From Streptomyces hygroscopicus (GTDB lineage: Bacteria > Actinomycetota > Actinomycetes > Streptomycetales > Streptomycetaceae): DNA of 64,000 nt. Where the stretch lies: NCBI GenBank assembly GCA_002021875.1, contig CP018627.1, positions 8,184,001 through 8,248,000 on the forward strand. The letters are read 5' to 3'. The notes below the pieces were generated by a model. The model had not been told where the DNA came from. It made no database searches and was given only the letters and a program-made list of their open reading frames with translations. Positions 8,165 to 17,073 of this stretch are shown in pieces; positions within the stretch are counted from its first letter, which is position 1, and each line of letters opens with the position of its first letter. The translations under genes were made by a program, and so were the position numbers.

Positions 8165-11100
8165 GTGCGGAAGAAGCGGCTTCGGGGCACCACGCGCGAT
8201 GCGGTAAGCGAGCCACGCCAGGACGAGACGACGCCACGACGGCACACCGCACGTGTCCGGCGTCGGCTGACCACGTCGGTCGCCCTCGTCTCCGTCGCCG
8301 TCCTCGGGGCCGGGACTCCCGCCGTCCTGCTCGCCCTCGATGACACCACCGACGCCCAGCGGCTCGTCGACCTCGCGGAGACCAACCGCGGCGCGGTGAC
8401 CCTCGCCCACGCTCTCGCCGACGAGCGCGACGCCATGACGCGGTACGTCGCCGACGGGCGCACCACCGCCTCCGGCCGCGGGGTCTCCGAGGACATGCGG
8501 GCCCGGGTCGACCACCGCGTCCGGGAGGTGCGGGGGCAGGTCCCGGCCTCGGTCCGGCGGCTCCTCGACGCCCTCCCCGAAGTGCGGCAGCAGGCGCTGA
8601 CCGGCAAGGGCTCGGCCGTCGACGTCTTCACCTCGTACACCCGGACCGTCCAGGCGCTGAACGGGATCACCGACACCCTCGCCCGCCGGCTCCCCACCGA
8701 CGCCGAATCCGGCGCCACCGCCGCGCTGGCCCCGCTCGGCCGCGCGGTGGAGGAGGCGTCCGCCACCCGCGGGCTGCTGCTGGCCGCGCTCGACGCGGGC
8801 GGCGGCCAGCCCACGCTGGTCTCCGCCGCCCAGCGGACCAACCTCCGTGAGCAGTCCGCGCTCGCCGACTTCGAGCAGCTCGCCCCGGCCACCATGCGCG
8901 ACGCCTACGACCGCACCGTCAACGGCACCGAGGTCACCGACGCCGAGCGCTACCTCGCCCGGCTCACCGACCAGAACCGCCTCGCGGGCAATGACTTCTT
9001 CCTCAGCGAGGACCGCGTCGAGTCCGCCCTGGACACCCGGATCGACCGGATGCGCGGTGCGCAGTCCTCGCTGGCCTCCTCCGAGGCCGCCCAGCTCGCC
9101 CGGTTGCGGGACGACGAGGTCACCGACCTCGAGCTGCGCATCGGCATCGTCGGCGCCGCCCTGCTGGTCGCCCTCGGCGCCGGGATGCACAGCGCCCGCT
9201 CGATGACCCGGCCGCTGGCCGCGCTGCGGCTCGGCGCCCGGCGGGTCGCGGCCGATCCGGCGGCCGAGGAGCCGGTCGCGTTCAAGGGCCGCGACGACGA
9301 GTACGCGGACGCCGTACGGGCCGTCAACGAACTGCACGCCAAGGCCGCGCGCGCGTACGAGCGGGTCGCCGAGCTGGAGACCGAGCGCACCCGGCTCGTC
9401 GGCGAGCGGCAGCGGATGGCCGATGAGCGGGACGGGCTGCGCGCCGAGCGGGACGCGGTCGCCACCCGGCTGGAGGGGCTGCGGGCCCGGGTCCACGGCA
9501 GCTTCGTCGGCCTCGCGCTGCGCTCGCTGGGCCTGATCGAGCGCCAGCTCGCCGTCATCGAGTCCCTGGAGGAGGGGGAGCAGGACCCCGACCGCCTCGA
9601 GACGCTCTTCCAGCTCGACCACCTGGCCACCGGGATACGCCGCTACGGCGAGAACCTCCTGGTCATCGCGGGTTCCGAGCAGAAGGCCACCCACCCGGGG
9701 CCGGTGCCGCTGCTGGATGTGCTGCGCGCCTCGATCAGCGAGGTCGAGCGGTACGACCGGGTGCAGATCCAGGCGCTGCCGCCGCATGCCCAGGTCGCCG
9801 GGTTCGCCGCGGACAGCGTCAGCCACCTGATCGCCGAGCTCCTGGAGAACGCGACATCGTTTTCTCCGCCGGACGCGGCGGTGCAGATCTCCGGCTGGCT
9901 CCTGGAATCCGGTGAGGTCATGCTCTCCGTCCAGGACGAGGGCATCGGCATGACGCCCGAGCGCTTCCTGGAGCTGAACACCCGGCTCGCCGACCCGGTG
10001 CCGGAGTACTGCCAGGGCCCCCAGCCGGAGGACCCGCTGGGCCTTGGGCTGTATGTGGTGACCCGGCTCGCCGCCCGCCACGGCATCCGGGTGCAGCTGC
10101 GCGAGCAGCAGCCGGGCGGGGTGGCCGCCGTGGTCGTCCTCCCGACGAAGATCCTCCCGGCCGGTCCGCCCGGCGTCGGGCTGCCGCCCGCCCCGCCGGT
10201 GAGCGTGGGCGCGACGTTCGGCGGCACCGGACCGTCGTCCTTCCTGGGTTTCCCGGGCTCCGAGGCCGAGGCTAACTCCAACACGCTTCCCGGGCAGACC
10301 CGTTCGGTCTCCCGGGACCAGGAGGGTGTGCCGAGCGCGGGCGCGGGCGCCGCGGCGGGTGTCGGTGCCGAGTCGGCCGAGCCGGTGGCGCCGCCCGTGG
10401 AGCCGGATCCGGCGCCGCAGGCCGCCGAGCCGGAGCCCGCGCTCGACCCGGAGCCCATGACTGTCGAGGCGGCCTCGGACTCTGAGCCGAGCGCCGCCTG
10501 GACCGTCCCCGCCGAGCGGTGGGGGCAGACCGCGGACACGGGCCGTGACTATCCCATGGAGCCCACGCCGCCGCGCGGCCATCCGAGCCCGGGGAACGGC
10601 GGTGCGCTGCCCACCCTGCCCAAGCGCGTCCCCAAGTCGGCCCGGTCCGACGGACAGGACGGCGCACGGCACGGAGCGGACGCCCCGGCCACGGCACCCC
10701 AGACCGCCCCGACCGCCCAGGTCGAGGAGCCGGAGGTGCCGGCCGTGGAGCGGACGATGGAGCTGACCCTCCATCGCATGAGCCGCGAGAGCCATGAGGA
10801 CCACGACGACCGCGACCGCGAGGGCCGCGGCGACCGTGCGGACGGCGCGGACCGCGCCGACGGCGACGACCACGAGGACTTCGACCCGCGGTTCGGCGGC
10901 CCGGGCCACGGCATCCGCCCCGTCGGCGCGGACGCCTGGGGCCCGGCGGTCGGCGGCCCGACGGCGCAGGGCGACCCGGCGGCGGCCGGTGAGTCGGCGG
11001 CGATCGGTGAGCGGCCTCCCGTCGATCCGTACGCCATCGGCCCCGACCAGCACGCCCGCCCGCAGGACGAGGCGGCGCGCACCGACAAGGGGCTTCCCAA

Positions 11101-11338
11101 ACGCACACCGCGGAACCTGGCGCTCCGGGAGCCCGATCCACGGGAGCGGACCGGCTCGGTGAACGCGGAGGAGCTGCGGCGTCGGCTCGGTGGCTTCCAG
11201 CGCGGCGCCCGCGACGGACACCGGGACGCCGCCGCCGAGGTCGCCGCCCGTGGCGAGCCCACGCGGCGGCAGCGGGGAACAGCAGGACAGACGGGGGCGC
11301 AGAGCGAGGGTGGCACGGTTGAGGAGGCACGCGGGTGA
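8165..11338 (+). CDS. cvnA: Conservon sensor histidine kinase-like protein (NIT/HAMP/HATPase)
   Basis: This 1057-residue membrane protein is the first gene of a conservon. A basic N-terminus leads into transmembrane helix 1 (about 36-58), then an extracellular nitrate/sulfate-sensing-like helical domain (about 60-320), transmembrane helix 2 (about 322-345), a HAMP-like coiled coil (to about 450), and a HATPase_c domain. The N-box is LIAELLENATSFSPP near 555 and the G-boxes are DEGIGM and GLGLYVVTRLAARHG. No classical H-box is obvious. Residues 660-1057 form a long Pro/Ala/acidic low-complexity tail. An in-frame TGA at 8156 limits the start to the GTG at 8165. The stop overlaps the next start. 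Confidence 0.93.
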   Translation: MRKKRLRGTTRDAVSEPRQDETTPRRHTARVRRRLTTSVALVSVAVLGAGTPAVLLALDDTTDAQRLVDLAETNRGAVTLAHALADERDAMTRYVADGRTTASGRGVSEDMRARVDHRVREVRGQVPASVRRLLDALPEVRQQALTGKGSAVDVFTSYTRTVQALNGITDTLARRLPTDAESGATAALAPLGRAVEEASATRGLLLAALDAGGGQPTLVSAAQRTNLREQSALADFEQLAPATMRDAYDRTVNGTEVTDAERYLARLTDQNRLAGNDFFLSEDRVESALDTRIDRMRGAQSSLASSEAAQLARLRDDEVTDLELRIGIVGAALLVALGAGMHSARSMTRPLAALRLGARRVAADPAAEEPVAFKGRDDEYADAVRAVNELHAKAARAYERVAELETERTRLVGERQRMADERDGLRAERDAVATRLEGLRARVHGSFVGLALRSLGLIERQLAVIESLEEGEQDPDRLETLFQLDHLATGIRRYGENLLVIAGSEQKATHPGPVPLLDVLRASISEVERYDRVQIQALPPHAQVAGFAADSVSHLIAELLENATSFSPPDAAVQISGWLLESGEVMLSVQDEGIGMTPERFLELNTRLADPVPEYCQGPQPEDPLGLGLYVVTRLAARHGIRVQLREQQPGGVAAVVVLPTKILPAGPPGVGLPPAPPVSVGATFGGTGPSSFLGFPGSEAEANSNTLPGQTRSVSRDQEGVPSAGAGAAAGVGAESAEPVAPPVEPDPAPQAAEPEPALDPEPMTVEAASDSEPSAAWTVPAERWGQTADTGRDYPMEPTPPRGHPSPGNGGALPTLPKRVPKSARSDGQDGARHGADAPATAPQTAPTAQVEEPEVPAVERTMELTLHRMSRESHEDHDDRDREGRGDRADGADRADGDDHEDFDPRFGGPGHGIRPVGADAWGPAVGGPTAQGDPAAAGESAAIGERPPVDPYAIGPDQHARPQDEAARTDKGLPKRTPRNLALREPDPRERTGSVNAEELRRRLGGFQRGARDGHRDAAAEVAARGEPTRRQRGTAGQTGAQSEGGTVEEARG

Positions 11339-11820
11339 ATGCGCCCAGTAGTACGTACGGGTTGAGTCGCGAGGCCCGTAATCTGCACTGGTTGCTGGCG
11401 AACCTGGTCGAGGAGGTGCCGGGCGTCCGCTCGGTTGTGGTCGTCTCGACCGACGGGCTGATGCTGCTCTCCTCCGACACACGGCACCATGCCGCGTCGG
11501 CCGATCCGGCGGCACAGGACGGCCCCAAGGGATCCAGTGCGGATCTCGCGACGATTGTCTCGGGGGTCGGCAGCCTCACGCTCGGCGCGGCGAAGCTGAT
11601 GGACGGCGGCGGCGTCAAGCAGACGATGGTGGCGATGGACGAGGGCAGTCTGTTCGTCATGTCGATCAGTGACGGTTCGCTGCTCGGGGTGCATGCCACG
11701 CCCGACTGCGATATGACCGTCGTCGCCTATCACATGGCACTGTTCGTGGGCCGGGCCGGACATGTGCTCACCCCCGAACTCCGCAATGAACTACGCAGGT
11801 CGCTGGAGCACGCACAGTGA
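11335..11820 (+). CDS. cvnB: Roadblock/LC7 domain protein of the conservon
   Basis: This 161-residue cytosolic protein has the Roadblock/LC7 fold (NLHWLLANLVEEVPGVRSVVVVSTDGLMLLSS, then LGAAKLMDGGGVKQTMVAMDEGSLFVMSISDGSLLGV). In characterised conservons the roadblock partner links the sensor to the small GTPase, MglB-like. Its GTG overlaps the cvnA stop (GTGA), indicating translational coupling. Its own stop overlaps the cvnC start in the same way. Length and order match known conservons, so identification is firm; the signalling role is from the family. Confidence 0.93.
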   Translation: MNAPSSTYGLSREARNLHWLLANLVEEVPGVRSVVVVSTDGLMLLSSDTRHHAASADPAAQDGPKGSSADLATIVSGVGSLTLGAAKLMDGGGVKQTMVAMDEGSLFVMSISDGSLLGVHATPDCDMTVVAYHMALFVGRAGHVLTPELRNELRRSLEHAQ

Positions 11821-12209
11821 CGGCCGCCGGGTCCGGCCGACCCGCCCGTAAACCCGCTCGCGTACGTCCGTACTCGCTCACCGGCGGTCGCACCCGCTCC
11901 GGCCATGTGCTGCTGGTGGAGACCTTCGTGGCGTCGCTGGAGTCTCCGGACGGACGGCTCGACCCGGCCCCCAGCGGGTTGAACGCCCGGATGATGCCGG
12001 AGATCCGGGCGATCATCGAACTGTGCGACAGGATGCGCTCCGTCGCGGAGGTCTCCGCGATGCTCAAGATCCCACTCGGGGTGGTGCGCGTCCTGCTCAG
12101 CGACCTGGCCGACCAGGGAAAGATCCGCGTCTACGGCACCGGGCGGGGTCCCGGCCAGCCGGACCGCGCGTTGCTCGAAAGGGTGCTCAGTGGACTTCGC
12201 AGGCTCTGA
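11817..12209 (+). CDS. cvnC: DUF742 conservon protein
   Basis: This 130-residue DUF742 protein starts on a GTG overlapping the preceding stop. It contains the RVRPYSLTGGRTRS entry motif and a winged-helix-like segment (IIELCDRMRSVAEVSAMLKIPLGVVRVLLSDLADQGKI) typical of the family. It is the third component of the sensor-roadblock-DUF742-GTPase cassette and probably associates with the membrane complex. The following gene begins 20 bp before its stop. Confidence 0.92.
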   Translation: MTAAGSGRPARKPARVRPYSLTGGRTRSGHVLLVETFVASLESPDGRLDPAPSGLNARMMPEIRAIIELCDRMRSVAEVSAMLKIPLGVVRVLLSDLADQGKIRVYGTGRGPGQPDRALLERVLSGLRRL

Positions 12210-12855
12210 GACGATCACGGCGACCCCGCCGGCGACGTCGGAGATACCCGGGGCCGGGATACCCGGGGCCGAGGAGGTGCTCCAGAGGTGGCAGACGGAC
12301 CGCTCCCGCGCGCCGATCGCCACCAAGATCGTGATAGCGGGAGGGTTCGGGGTCGGCAAGACGACCTTCGTCGGCGCGGTTTCGGAGATCACTCCGCTGC
12401 AGACCGAGGCGCTGATGACGCAGGCCAGCGAGAGCGTGGACGACCTCGAGGCGACGCCGGAGAAGCTGACCACCACCGTCGCGATGGACTTCGGCCGGAT
12501 CACGCTGGAGAACGATCTGGTCCTGTATCTCTTCGGCACCCCCGGCCAGCAGCGCTTCTGGTTCATGTGGGACGACCTGATGCGCGGGGCCATCGGCGCG
12601 GTGGTGATGGTCGACACCCGGCGCCTGGACGAGAGCTTCCCGGCGCTGGACTACTTCGAGAGCCTCGGTCTGCCGTATGTGGTGGCGGTCAACCACTTCG
12701 AGGGGACCCCGCTCTACCAGCCCGAAGATGTGCGGGACGCGCTCTCCGTGGCGTCCACGGTGCCGGTGGTGATGATGGACGCCCGGCGCCGGATCGCGGT
12801 CGTGGACGCGCTGCTGGCGCTGGTGAGACACGCCGTTGACGCCTCACCCGAGTGA
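12190..12855 (+). CDS. cvnD: Conservon GTP-binding protein
   Basis: This 221-residue small GTPase-like protein has a G1 loop GGFGVGKTTFVG (about residues 53-64), a switch segment ATPEKLTTTVAMDFGRI, the G3-like LFGTPGQQRFWFMWD with the Gln-Gln variation seen in conservon GTPases, and VNHFEG near the position of the N/TKxD base-specificity motif. It is expected to act as the output switch of the conservon complex at the membrane. The GTG start lies 20 bp inside cvnC. The next gene, an oxygenase, follows after a 77-bp gap. Confidence 0.93.
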   Translation: MDFAGSETITATPPATSEIPGAGIPGAEEVLQRWQTDRSRAPIATKIVIAGGFGVGKTTFVGAVSEITPLQTEALMTQASESVDDLEATPEKLTTTVAMDFGRITLENDLVLYLFGTPGQQRFWFMWDDLMRGAIGAVVMVDTRRLDESFPALDYFESLGLPYVVAVNHFEGTPLYQPEDVRDALSVASTVPVVMMDARRRIAVVDALLALVRHAVDASPE

Positions 12856-12932
12856 CGTAACCTCAGCTCCGCCCGCGGGATGGAATGCTCCATTCCCTTT
12901 ACCGGTCCGAGCTTGAGGGAGAGTCGACAGCC

Positions 12933-14321
12933 ATGCGGAAGATACTCATCGTGGGTGCCGGTCAGTCCGGCCTCCAACTCGCTCTCGGCCTGCAGTCCAA
13001 GGGCTACGAGATCACGCTGATGTCCAACCGGACGTCCGATGAGATCCGCGGCGGACGGGTGATGTCCACCCAGTGCATGTTCCACACCGCGCTGGACCAC
13101 GAACGCGATCTGGAGCTCAACTTCTGGGAGGAGCGGGCGCCGCGGGTCGAGGGCCTCGGGGTCTCCGTCGCCGGGCCGCCGGCTTCCGAGGGCCAGGCCC
13201 ATCCGCGGGTCATCGACTGGGTCGGCCGGCTGGACGGCCACGCCCAGTCCGTCGACCAGCGGATCAAGATGGCCGGCTGGATGGAGACGTTCGAGCAGCG
13301 CGGCGGCCAGGTGGTCGTCCACGGCGCCGCCGTCTCCGACCTGGACGTCCTCGACAGAAAGTACGACCTGGCGCTGGTGGCCGCGGGCAAGGGCGAACTG
13401 GTCTCGCTCTTCGGCCGGGACCCCGCCCGCTCCCCGTACGACACCCCGCGGCGCGCCCTCGCGGTGGCCTATGTGCACGGGCTCGGCCCGCGCCCCGAGC
13501 ACCCCGACATCGACGCGGTGCGCTGCAATCTCGTCCCCGGCGTCGGTGAGCTCTTCGTGATGCCCGCGCTCACAGCCACCGGCCGCGCCGACATCCTCTT
13601 CTGGGAGGGCGTCCCGGGCGGACCGGCCGACGTCTTCCAGGGCATCACCGACCCCTCGGAGCATCTGGCGCGCGTCCTGGAGCTGATGGAGCGGTTCACG
13701 CCCTGGGAGTACGCGCGCGCCACCAAGGTCGAGCTGACGGACGCGGGTGGCACGCTGTCCGGGGGGTACGCCCCGACCGTGCGCAATCCGATCGGGCGGC
13801 TGCCGGGCGGCGGGCTGGCCCTGGGCGTCGCCGATGTCGTGGTGGCCAACGACCCGATCACCGGGCAGGGCTCCAACTCCGCGGCCAAGTGCGCGGCGGT
13901 CTATCTGGAGAGCATCGTCGAGCACGGCGACCGGCCGTTCGACGAGGAATGGATGCGGACGACCTTCGACCGCTACTGGGAGACCGCGCGGCACGTCACC
14001 AAGTGGACCAACGCCATGCTGGGGCGGCCGCCGGAGCACATCGTGGACCTCCTCGGGGCGGGGGCCGCCTTCCCCGCCGTCGCCCACCGCATCGCCAATG
14101 GCTTCGACGACCCCTCCGACTTCGAGGACTTCTTCTACGAGCCGGAGAAGACGGCCGCCTATCTGGACGAGGTCAGGAGAGAGGCCGAGGCCGCGGAGGC
14201 TGAAGCCGAGGCTGAGGTCTGTGCGGAGGCTGAGGTCTGCGAAGAGGCCGAGGTCTGTGCGGAGGCCGGGGCCGACGACCGGGCCGGGGCCGAGGCCAGG
14301 GCGGGCCGGTACGTCGGCTGA
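12933..14321 (+). CDS. StyA-like FAD-dependent styrene/indole monooxygenase
   Basis: This flavoprotein of about 462 residues starts RKILIVGAGQSGLQLALG (GxGxxG FAD motif). It continues with SNRTSDEIRGGRVMSTQCMF and LELNFWE, which closely match the oxygenase subunit of two-component styrene monooxygenases that epoxidise aryl alkenes using FADH2 from a separate reductase. NDPITGQGSNSAAKCA supplies the second flavin motif. No reductase gene is adjacent. The ATG at 12933 has GAGGGAGAG upstream. The last 50 residues are an acidic repeat with regularly spaced cysteines (EAEVCAEAEVCEEAEVC). Position after cvnABCD suggests it is a conservon output gene, where a P450 is often found. Confidence 0.9.
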   Translation: MRKILIVGAGQSGLQLALGLQSKGYEITLMSNRTSDEIRGGRVMSTQCMFHTALDHERDLELNFWEERAPRVEGLGVSVAGPPASEGQAHPRVIDWVGRLDGHAQSVDQRIKMAGWMETFEQRGGQVVVHGAAVSDLDVLDRKYDLALVAAGKGELVSLFGRDPARSPYDTPRRALAVAYVHGLGPRPEHPDIDAVRCNLVPGVGELFVMPALTATGRADILFWEGVPGGPADVFQGITDPSEHLARVLELMERFTPWEYARATKVELTDAGGTLSGGYAPTVRNPIGRLPGGGLALGVADVVVANDPITGQGSNSAAKCAAVYLESIVEHGDRPFDEEWMRTTFDRYWETARHVTKWTNAMLGRPPEHIVDLLGAGAAFPAVAHRIANGFDDPSDFEDFFYEPEKTAAYLDEVRREAEAAEAEAEAEVCAEAEVCEEAEVCAEAGADDRAGAEARAGRYVG

Positions 14322-14342
14322 CACCGGCCGTCGCCGGGGCGC

Positions 14343-15557
14343 TCAGCGCTTGGCGACGGTGGCCGGACCCGGGCGCACCGCGCCGTGCAGCGGATTGGAG
14401 GCGAGCGGGGAGAGCTTCACCCGCTGGCCGGTGCGCGGCGCCTGGACCACCTGTCCGTTGCCCGCGTACATCGCCACATGGCTCGCGCCCTTGTAGTAGA
14501 TCACCAGATCGCCGGGGCGAAGCTGGTTGAGCGGCACCCGTGGCAGTTGGCGCCACTGCTCCTGGCTGGTGCGCGGAATGAGCCGCCCGGCATACGCCCA
14601 GGCGGAGGAGGTCAGCCCCGAGCAGTCGAAGGAGTTCGGCCCCTCGGCGCCCCAGACGTACGGCTTGCCGATCTGGTTCAGCGCGTAGGCGAGCGCCCGC
14701 TTTCCGGCCTCCGCGGTCGGCATTGCGGGGCGGCCGGGGGCCGGGCGGGGGCGGGGCGCGGTGACGGTGGCGACCGGGGCGGGGGTGCCCGCCGGGGTGG
14801 CCCGTCCGCTTCCGGGGGCCGGGGTGGTGCGGGTGCCGCCGCCTGTGGCGGGGGCGTGCGGCGAGGCGCCGTTCGCGGGGCCGAGCGCCCCGGAGTCGAG
14901 CAGTTCGCGCTGTGCCTTCGCGGTCTCCTGGCGCTCGCGCTGCGCCACCTGGGCGATCTGGCGGGCGCTCAGCGCGGCGAGCAGCTTCTCGATGGAGTGC
15001 AGCTTCTTCTCCACCTTGTCCCGCTGTTTCTTTCGTTTCGCCGTCAGGGAGAGCTGTTTGTCCAGCGCGGTCCGCGCCCGGGTGGCGATGGTGTCGGCGT
15101 GCCGCTCGCCCCTGGTCAGCCGCTGCATCAGGGCGGCCTCGCGGCCGGCCGCCCGCCCCAGTTCACGCGCCTCGTCGGCGGCGCTCTCCGGGTGGGGGGT
15201 GAGCAGGGTCAGCAGAAAGGCGTAGGAGGAGAGCGTGCTGTGGCCCTGGTACTGCTGACGGGCCAGCCGCCCCGCGTCGTCGTGGCTGTCGGCGAGCTTC
15301 GTACGGGCGTGCACGAGCTCGGCCGTGAGCTCCCTGGTTCTGGTGCGCTGCTTGCGCAGCTTCTCCTCGGTCGCGTTGTACGTCTCCGTCGCCTCCTCGG
15401 CCTTCCGGTACAGCGTCTTGAGCTGCGTCAGCAGCTCGGACACGGACCGGTCGGCGGGGCGGGAGGGGGCGGCCGTCGCCGCCGGAACGGCTGGTACCAG
15501 CGCGGCGGTCGCCGTGATCGCCGCCGCGCAGACCGAGCCCACGATCCGTCCTGACAC
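14343..15557 (-). CDS. Secreted NlpC/P60 (C40) peptidoglycan hydrolase with coiled coil
   Basis: This 404-residue protein has a signal peptide ending near ATA-APS (residue 30), a long coiled coil (about 40-215), a Pro/Ala/Gly/Thr linker, and a C-terminal NlpC/P60 domain (about 285-400). The nucleophile is in NSFDCSGLTSSAWAYAG and the catalytic His in GASHVAMYAG. It is probably a D-Glu-meso-DAP endopeptidase acting in cell-wall turnover, as for RipA/Swp-like proteins. The GTG start has a ribosome-binding site (GGAGGTGATC) that matches the 16S 3' end perfectly. It is convergent with the StyA-like gene. Confidence 0.93.
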   Translation of the reverse strand: MSGRIVGSVCAAAITATAALVPAVPAATAAPSRPADRSVSELLTQLKTLYRKAEEATETYNATEEKLRKQRTRTRELTAELVHARTKLADSHDDAGRLARQQYQGHSTLSSYAFLLTLLTPHPESAADEARELGRAAGREAALMQRLTRGERHADTIATRARTALDKQLSLTAKRKKQRDKVEKKLHSIEKLLAALSARQIAQVAQRERQETAKAQRELLDSGALGPANGASPHAPATGGGTRTTPAPGSGRATPAGTPAPVATVTAPRPRPAPGRPAMPTAEAGKRALAYALNQIGKPYVWGAEGPNSFDCSGLTSSAWAYAGRLIPRTSQEQWRQLPRVPLNQLRPGDLVIYYKGASHVAMYAGNGQVVQAPRTGQRVKLSPLASNPLHGAVRPGPATVAKR

Positions 15558-15684
15558 GTGATCACCTCCGGCTCACTGACGCCTCTGTTCGGCGTCCAGC
15601 TCAGCAGGATCGTGGCATGACCTTCGTATCTTCAGGAGAATTGTGGGCGAGTCGGGCGAATATGGTCACCCGTCCGGCGGGCCG

Positions 15685-15951
15685 TCAGCTCGGCTTGGAC
15701 CACGGCCACTTCAGCCCGCCACCCGGTTTCCCCTCCGGGTCGTACTCATAGGCCCAGCCCCGGACCAGGCCCAGCCGCTTGGACGTGGCGGCCGGAACCC
15801 TGCGGTAGACGTACACCGTCGGCGGTGCGCCCGCCTCGTTCTCCACCGGCACCTCGTAGGTCTTCGGCGGCTGGCCGGTGAGGCCGACCAGCACCGGCAG
15901 CACCCGGCCGTCCAGCGGCCCGCCCACAAAGGGCGTCTCCTCGCTTCTCAC
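15685..15951 (-). CDS. Small conserved-type protein of unknown function
   Basis: This 88-residue soluble protein has a start chosen at the GTG giving MRSEETPFVGGPLDGRVLPV. The later segment PPTVYVYRRVPAATSKRLGLVRGWAYEYDPEGKPG looks like a compact beta-rich protein, with GGPLDGR reminiscent of small actinobacterial proteins near membrane or phage genes. It lies 33 bp downstream of the TetR gene and may be cotranscribed with it. No clear ribosome-binding site is visible, so the start and even coding status are moderately certain. Confidence 0.6.
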   Translation of the reverse strand: MRSEETPFVGGPLDGRVLPVLVGLTGQPPKTYEVPVENEAGAPPTVYVYRRVPAATSKRLGLVRGWAYEYDPEGKPGGGLKWPWSKPS

Positions 15952-15983
15952 GGCATGACCGTACGTCTCACCGGCCGCGCCCG

Positions 15984-16811
15984 TCACAGCAGATGCGACG
16001 CCTCGCCCAGCGCGGGCACAACGCGGCGTGCCAGCCGCCCGACCAGGCCCTCGGCGGGCTCCATGATGAGCGCGGCCCGCATCACCCGGGCCGCCTGCGG
16101 ATCGGTGGTCGCGGTGGCGGTCAGCATCGCCACGAACTGGTCCACCAGCCAGTCGCGCAGCTCCTCCACCGGCGGCTGCTTCTCCTCGTCCAGCCAGATC
16201 AACGAGGCCGCCTCGACGGCCGTGATCCAGGTGCGCACCATCATCCGCAGCCGCGCACCGGGCTCCTTGACCGCCAGATGGAGCAGAATCTCCTCGGCCG
16301 CCGCCCGCCGCACCTCGTCCACGATCGCGTTCGTCCGCGAGGTCTCGACCACGCTGCCGCTCTGCAACAGCGCGCTGAACCCCGCGTCGTGCTCGTCCAC
16401 GAAGGCCAGATAGCGGTCCAGCACCCGGCTCAGCCGGCCGCTGAGCGGACCGCTCCTGGGCTCCTCGAAGCACAGTTCCAGCTCATCGGCGGCGCTGCGC
16501 AGCGCCGCCTCGTACAACTGCTGCTTACCGCCCGGGAAGTAGCGGTAGACCAGCGGACGGGAGGCACCGGCGGCCAGGGCCACATCGTCCAGCGACACGT
16601 CCTCGGGCGCGCGATGGGCGAAGAGGCCGAGCGCGGCGGTGAGGAGTTCGGCCCGCCGCGCCTCGACGCTCAGCCTGCGGTAGCTCCCCCGCCGGGCGGC
16701 CGGCGGGCGGGCGGTGGCCGGGGGTTCCGCCGCCGGGCGTGCGGCGGCGCTCGCCTCCGCCGGGGGTGTCGCCTCCGGGGGCGCCGAAGCGGTGCCGCTG
16801 CCTGTCGTCAT
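15984..16811 (-). CDS. TetR/AcrR family regulator with Ala/Pro-rich N-terminal extension
   Basis: This 275-residue regulator has an Ala/Pro-rich unstructured extension of about 40 residues before the TetR DNA-binding domain (RRAELLTAALGLFAHRAPEDVSLDDVALAAGASRPLVYRYFPGG). Its C-terminal domain has the EHDAGFSALLQSGSV and VRTWITAVEAASLIWLDE features of a common Streptomyces TetR subgroup. It sits downstream of the AurF-like gene on the same strand with a 262-bp gap, so it may control the diiron gene pair. The ligand is unknown. Confidence 0.88.
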   Translation of the reverse strand: MTTGSGTASAPPEATPPAEASAAARPAAEPPATARPPAARRGSYRRLSVEARRAELLTAALGLFAHRAPEDVSLDDVALAAGASRPLVYRYFPGGKQQLYEAALRSAADELELCFEEPRSGPLSGRLSRVLDRYLAFVDEHDAGFSALLQSGSVVETSRTNAIVDEVRRAAAEEILLHLAVKEPGARLRMMVRTWITAVEAASLIWLDEEKQPPVEELRDWLVDQFVAMLTATATTDPQAARVMRAALIMEPAEGLVGRLARRVVPALGEASHLL

Positions 16812-16959
16812 GCCTGGCAGCGTAACCGGCCAGGGTGACGAAGCGGATGCCCCCTTCGGCCCGACCCGGATGGGCCCTCGGGTCCGGCCGGAACGCGTCC
16901 TTGGGCCCGGCGGCCCGATGCCCCCTGGCCCCAGCCCTACAGGGTGTCCGCCGCGTGGC

Positions 16960-17001
16960 AGGGGCTTCGCCCCTGGACGCCGGGGTCTGGGGCGGAGCCC
17001 C
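16960..17001. repeat. Streptomyces intergenic palindromic repeat (REP-like) pair
   Basis: Two short hairpins, AGGGGCTTCGCCCCT (16960-16974) and GGGGCGGAGCCCC (16989-17001), flank GACGCCGGGGTCT. This is a widespread Streptomyces intergenic element and may act as a terminator after the AurF-like gene. Confidence 0.7.
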
Positions 17002-17073
17002 CGCGCGGCGGAGCCGCATATCGACGCTGCGTGGGAAGGGGCGGGGAGGGGAACAGCCCGCCGCGGGCGACCC

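Noticed and set aside
7979..11515. Open frame of 1178 residues opposite the conservon kinase
   Set aside because: It is Arg/Gly/Pro-biased with no domain, and is fully antisense to cvnA; it is an effect of third-position GC bias.
12714..14324. Open frame opposite the StyA-like gene
   Set aside because: No domain or ribosome-binding site; shadow of a clear flavoprotein gene.
15558..15700. c-di-AMP (ydaO-type) riboswitch before the NlpC/P60 gene
   Set aside because: Such riboswitches are common before these genes, but the conserved elements are not visible in this short leader.
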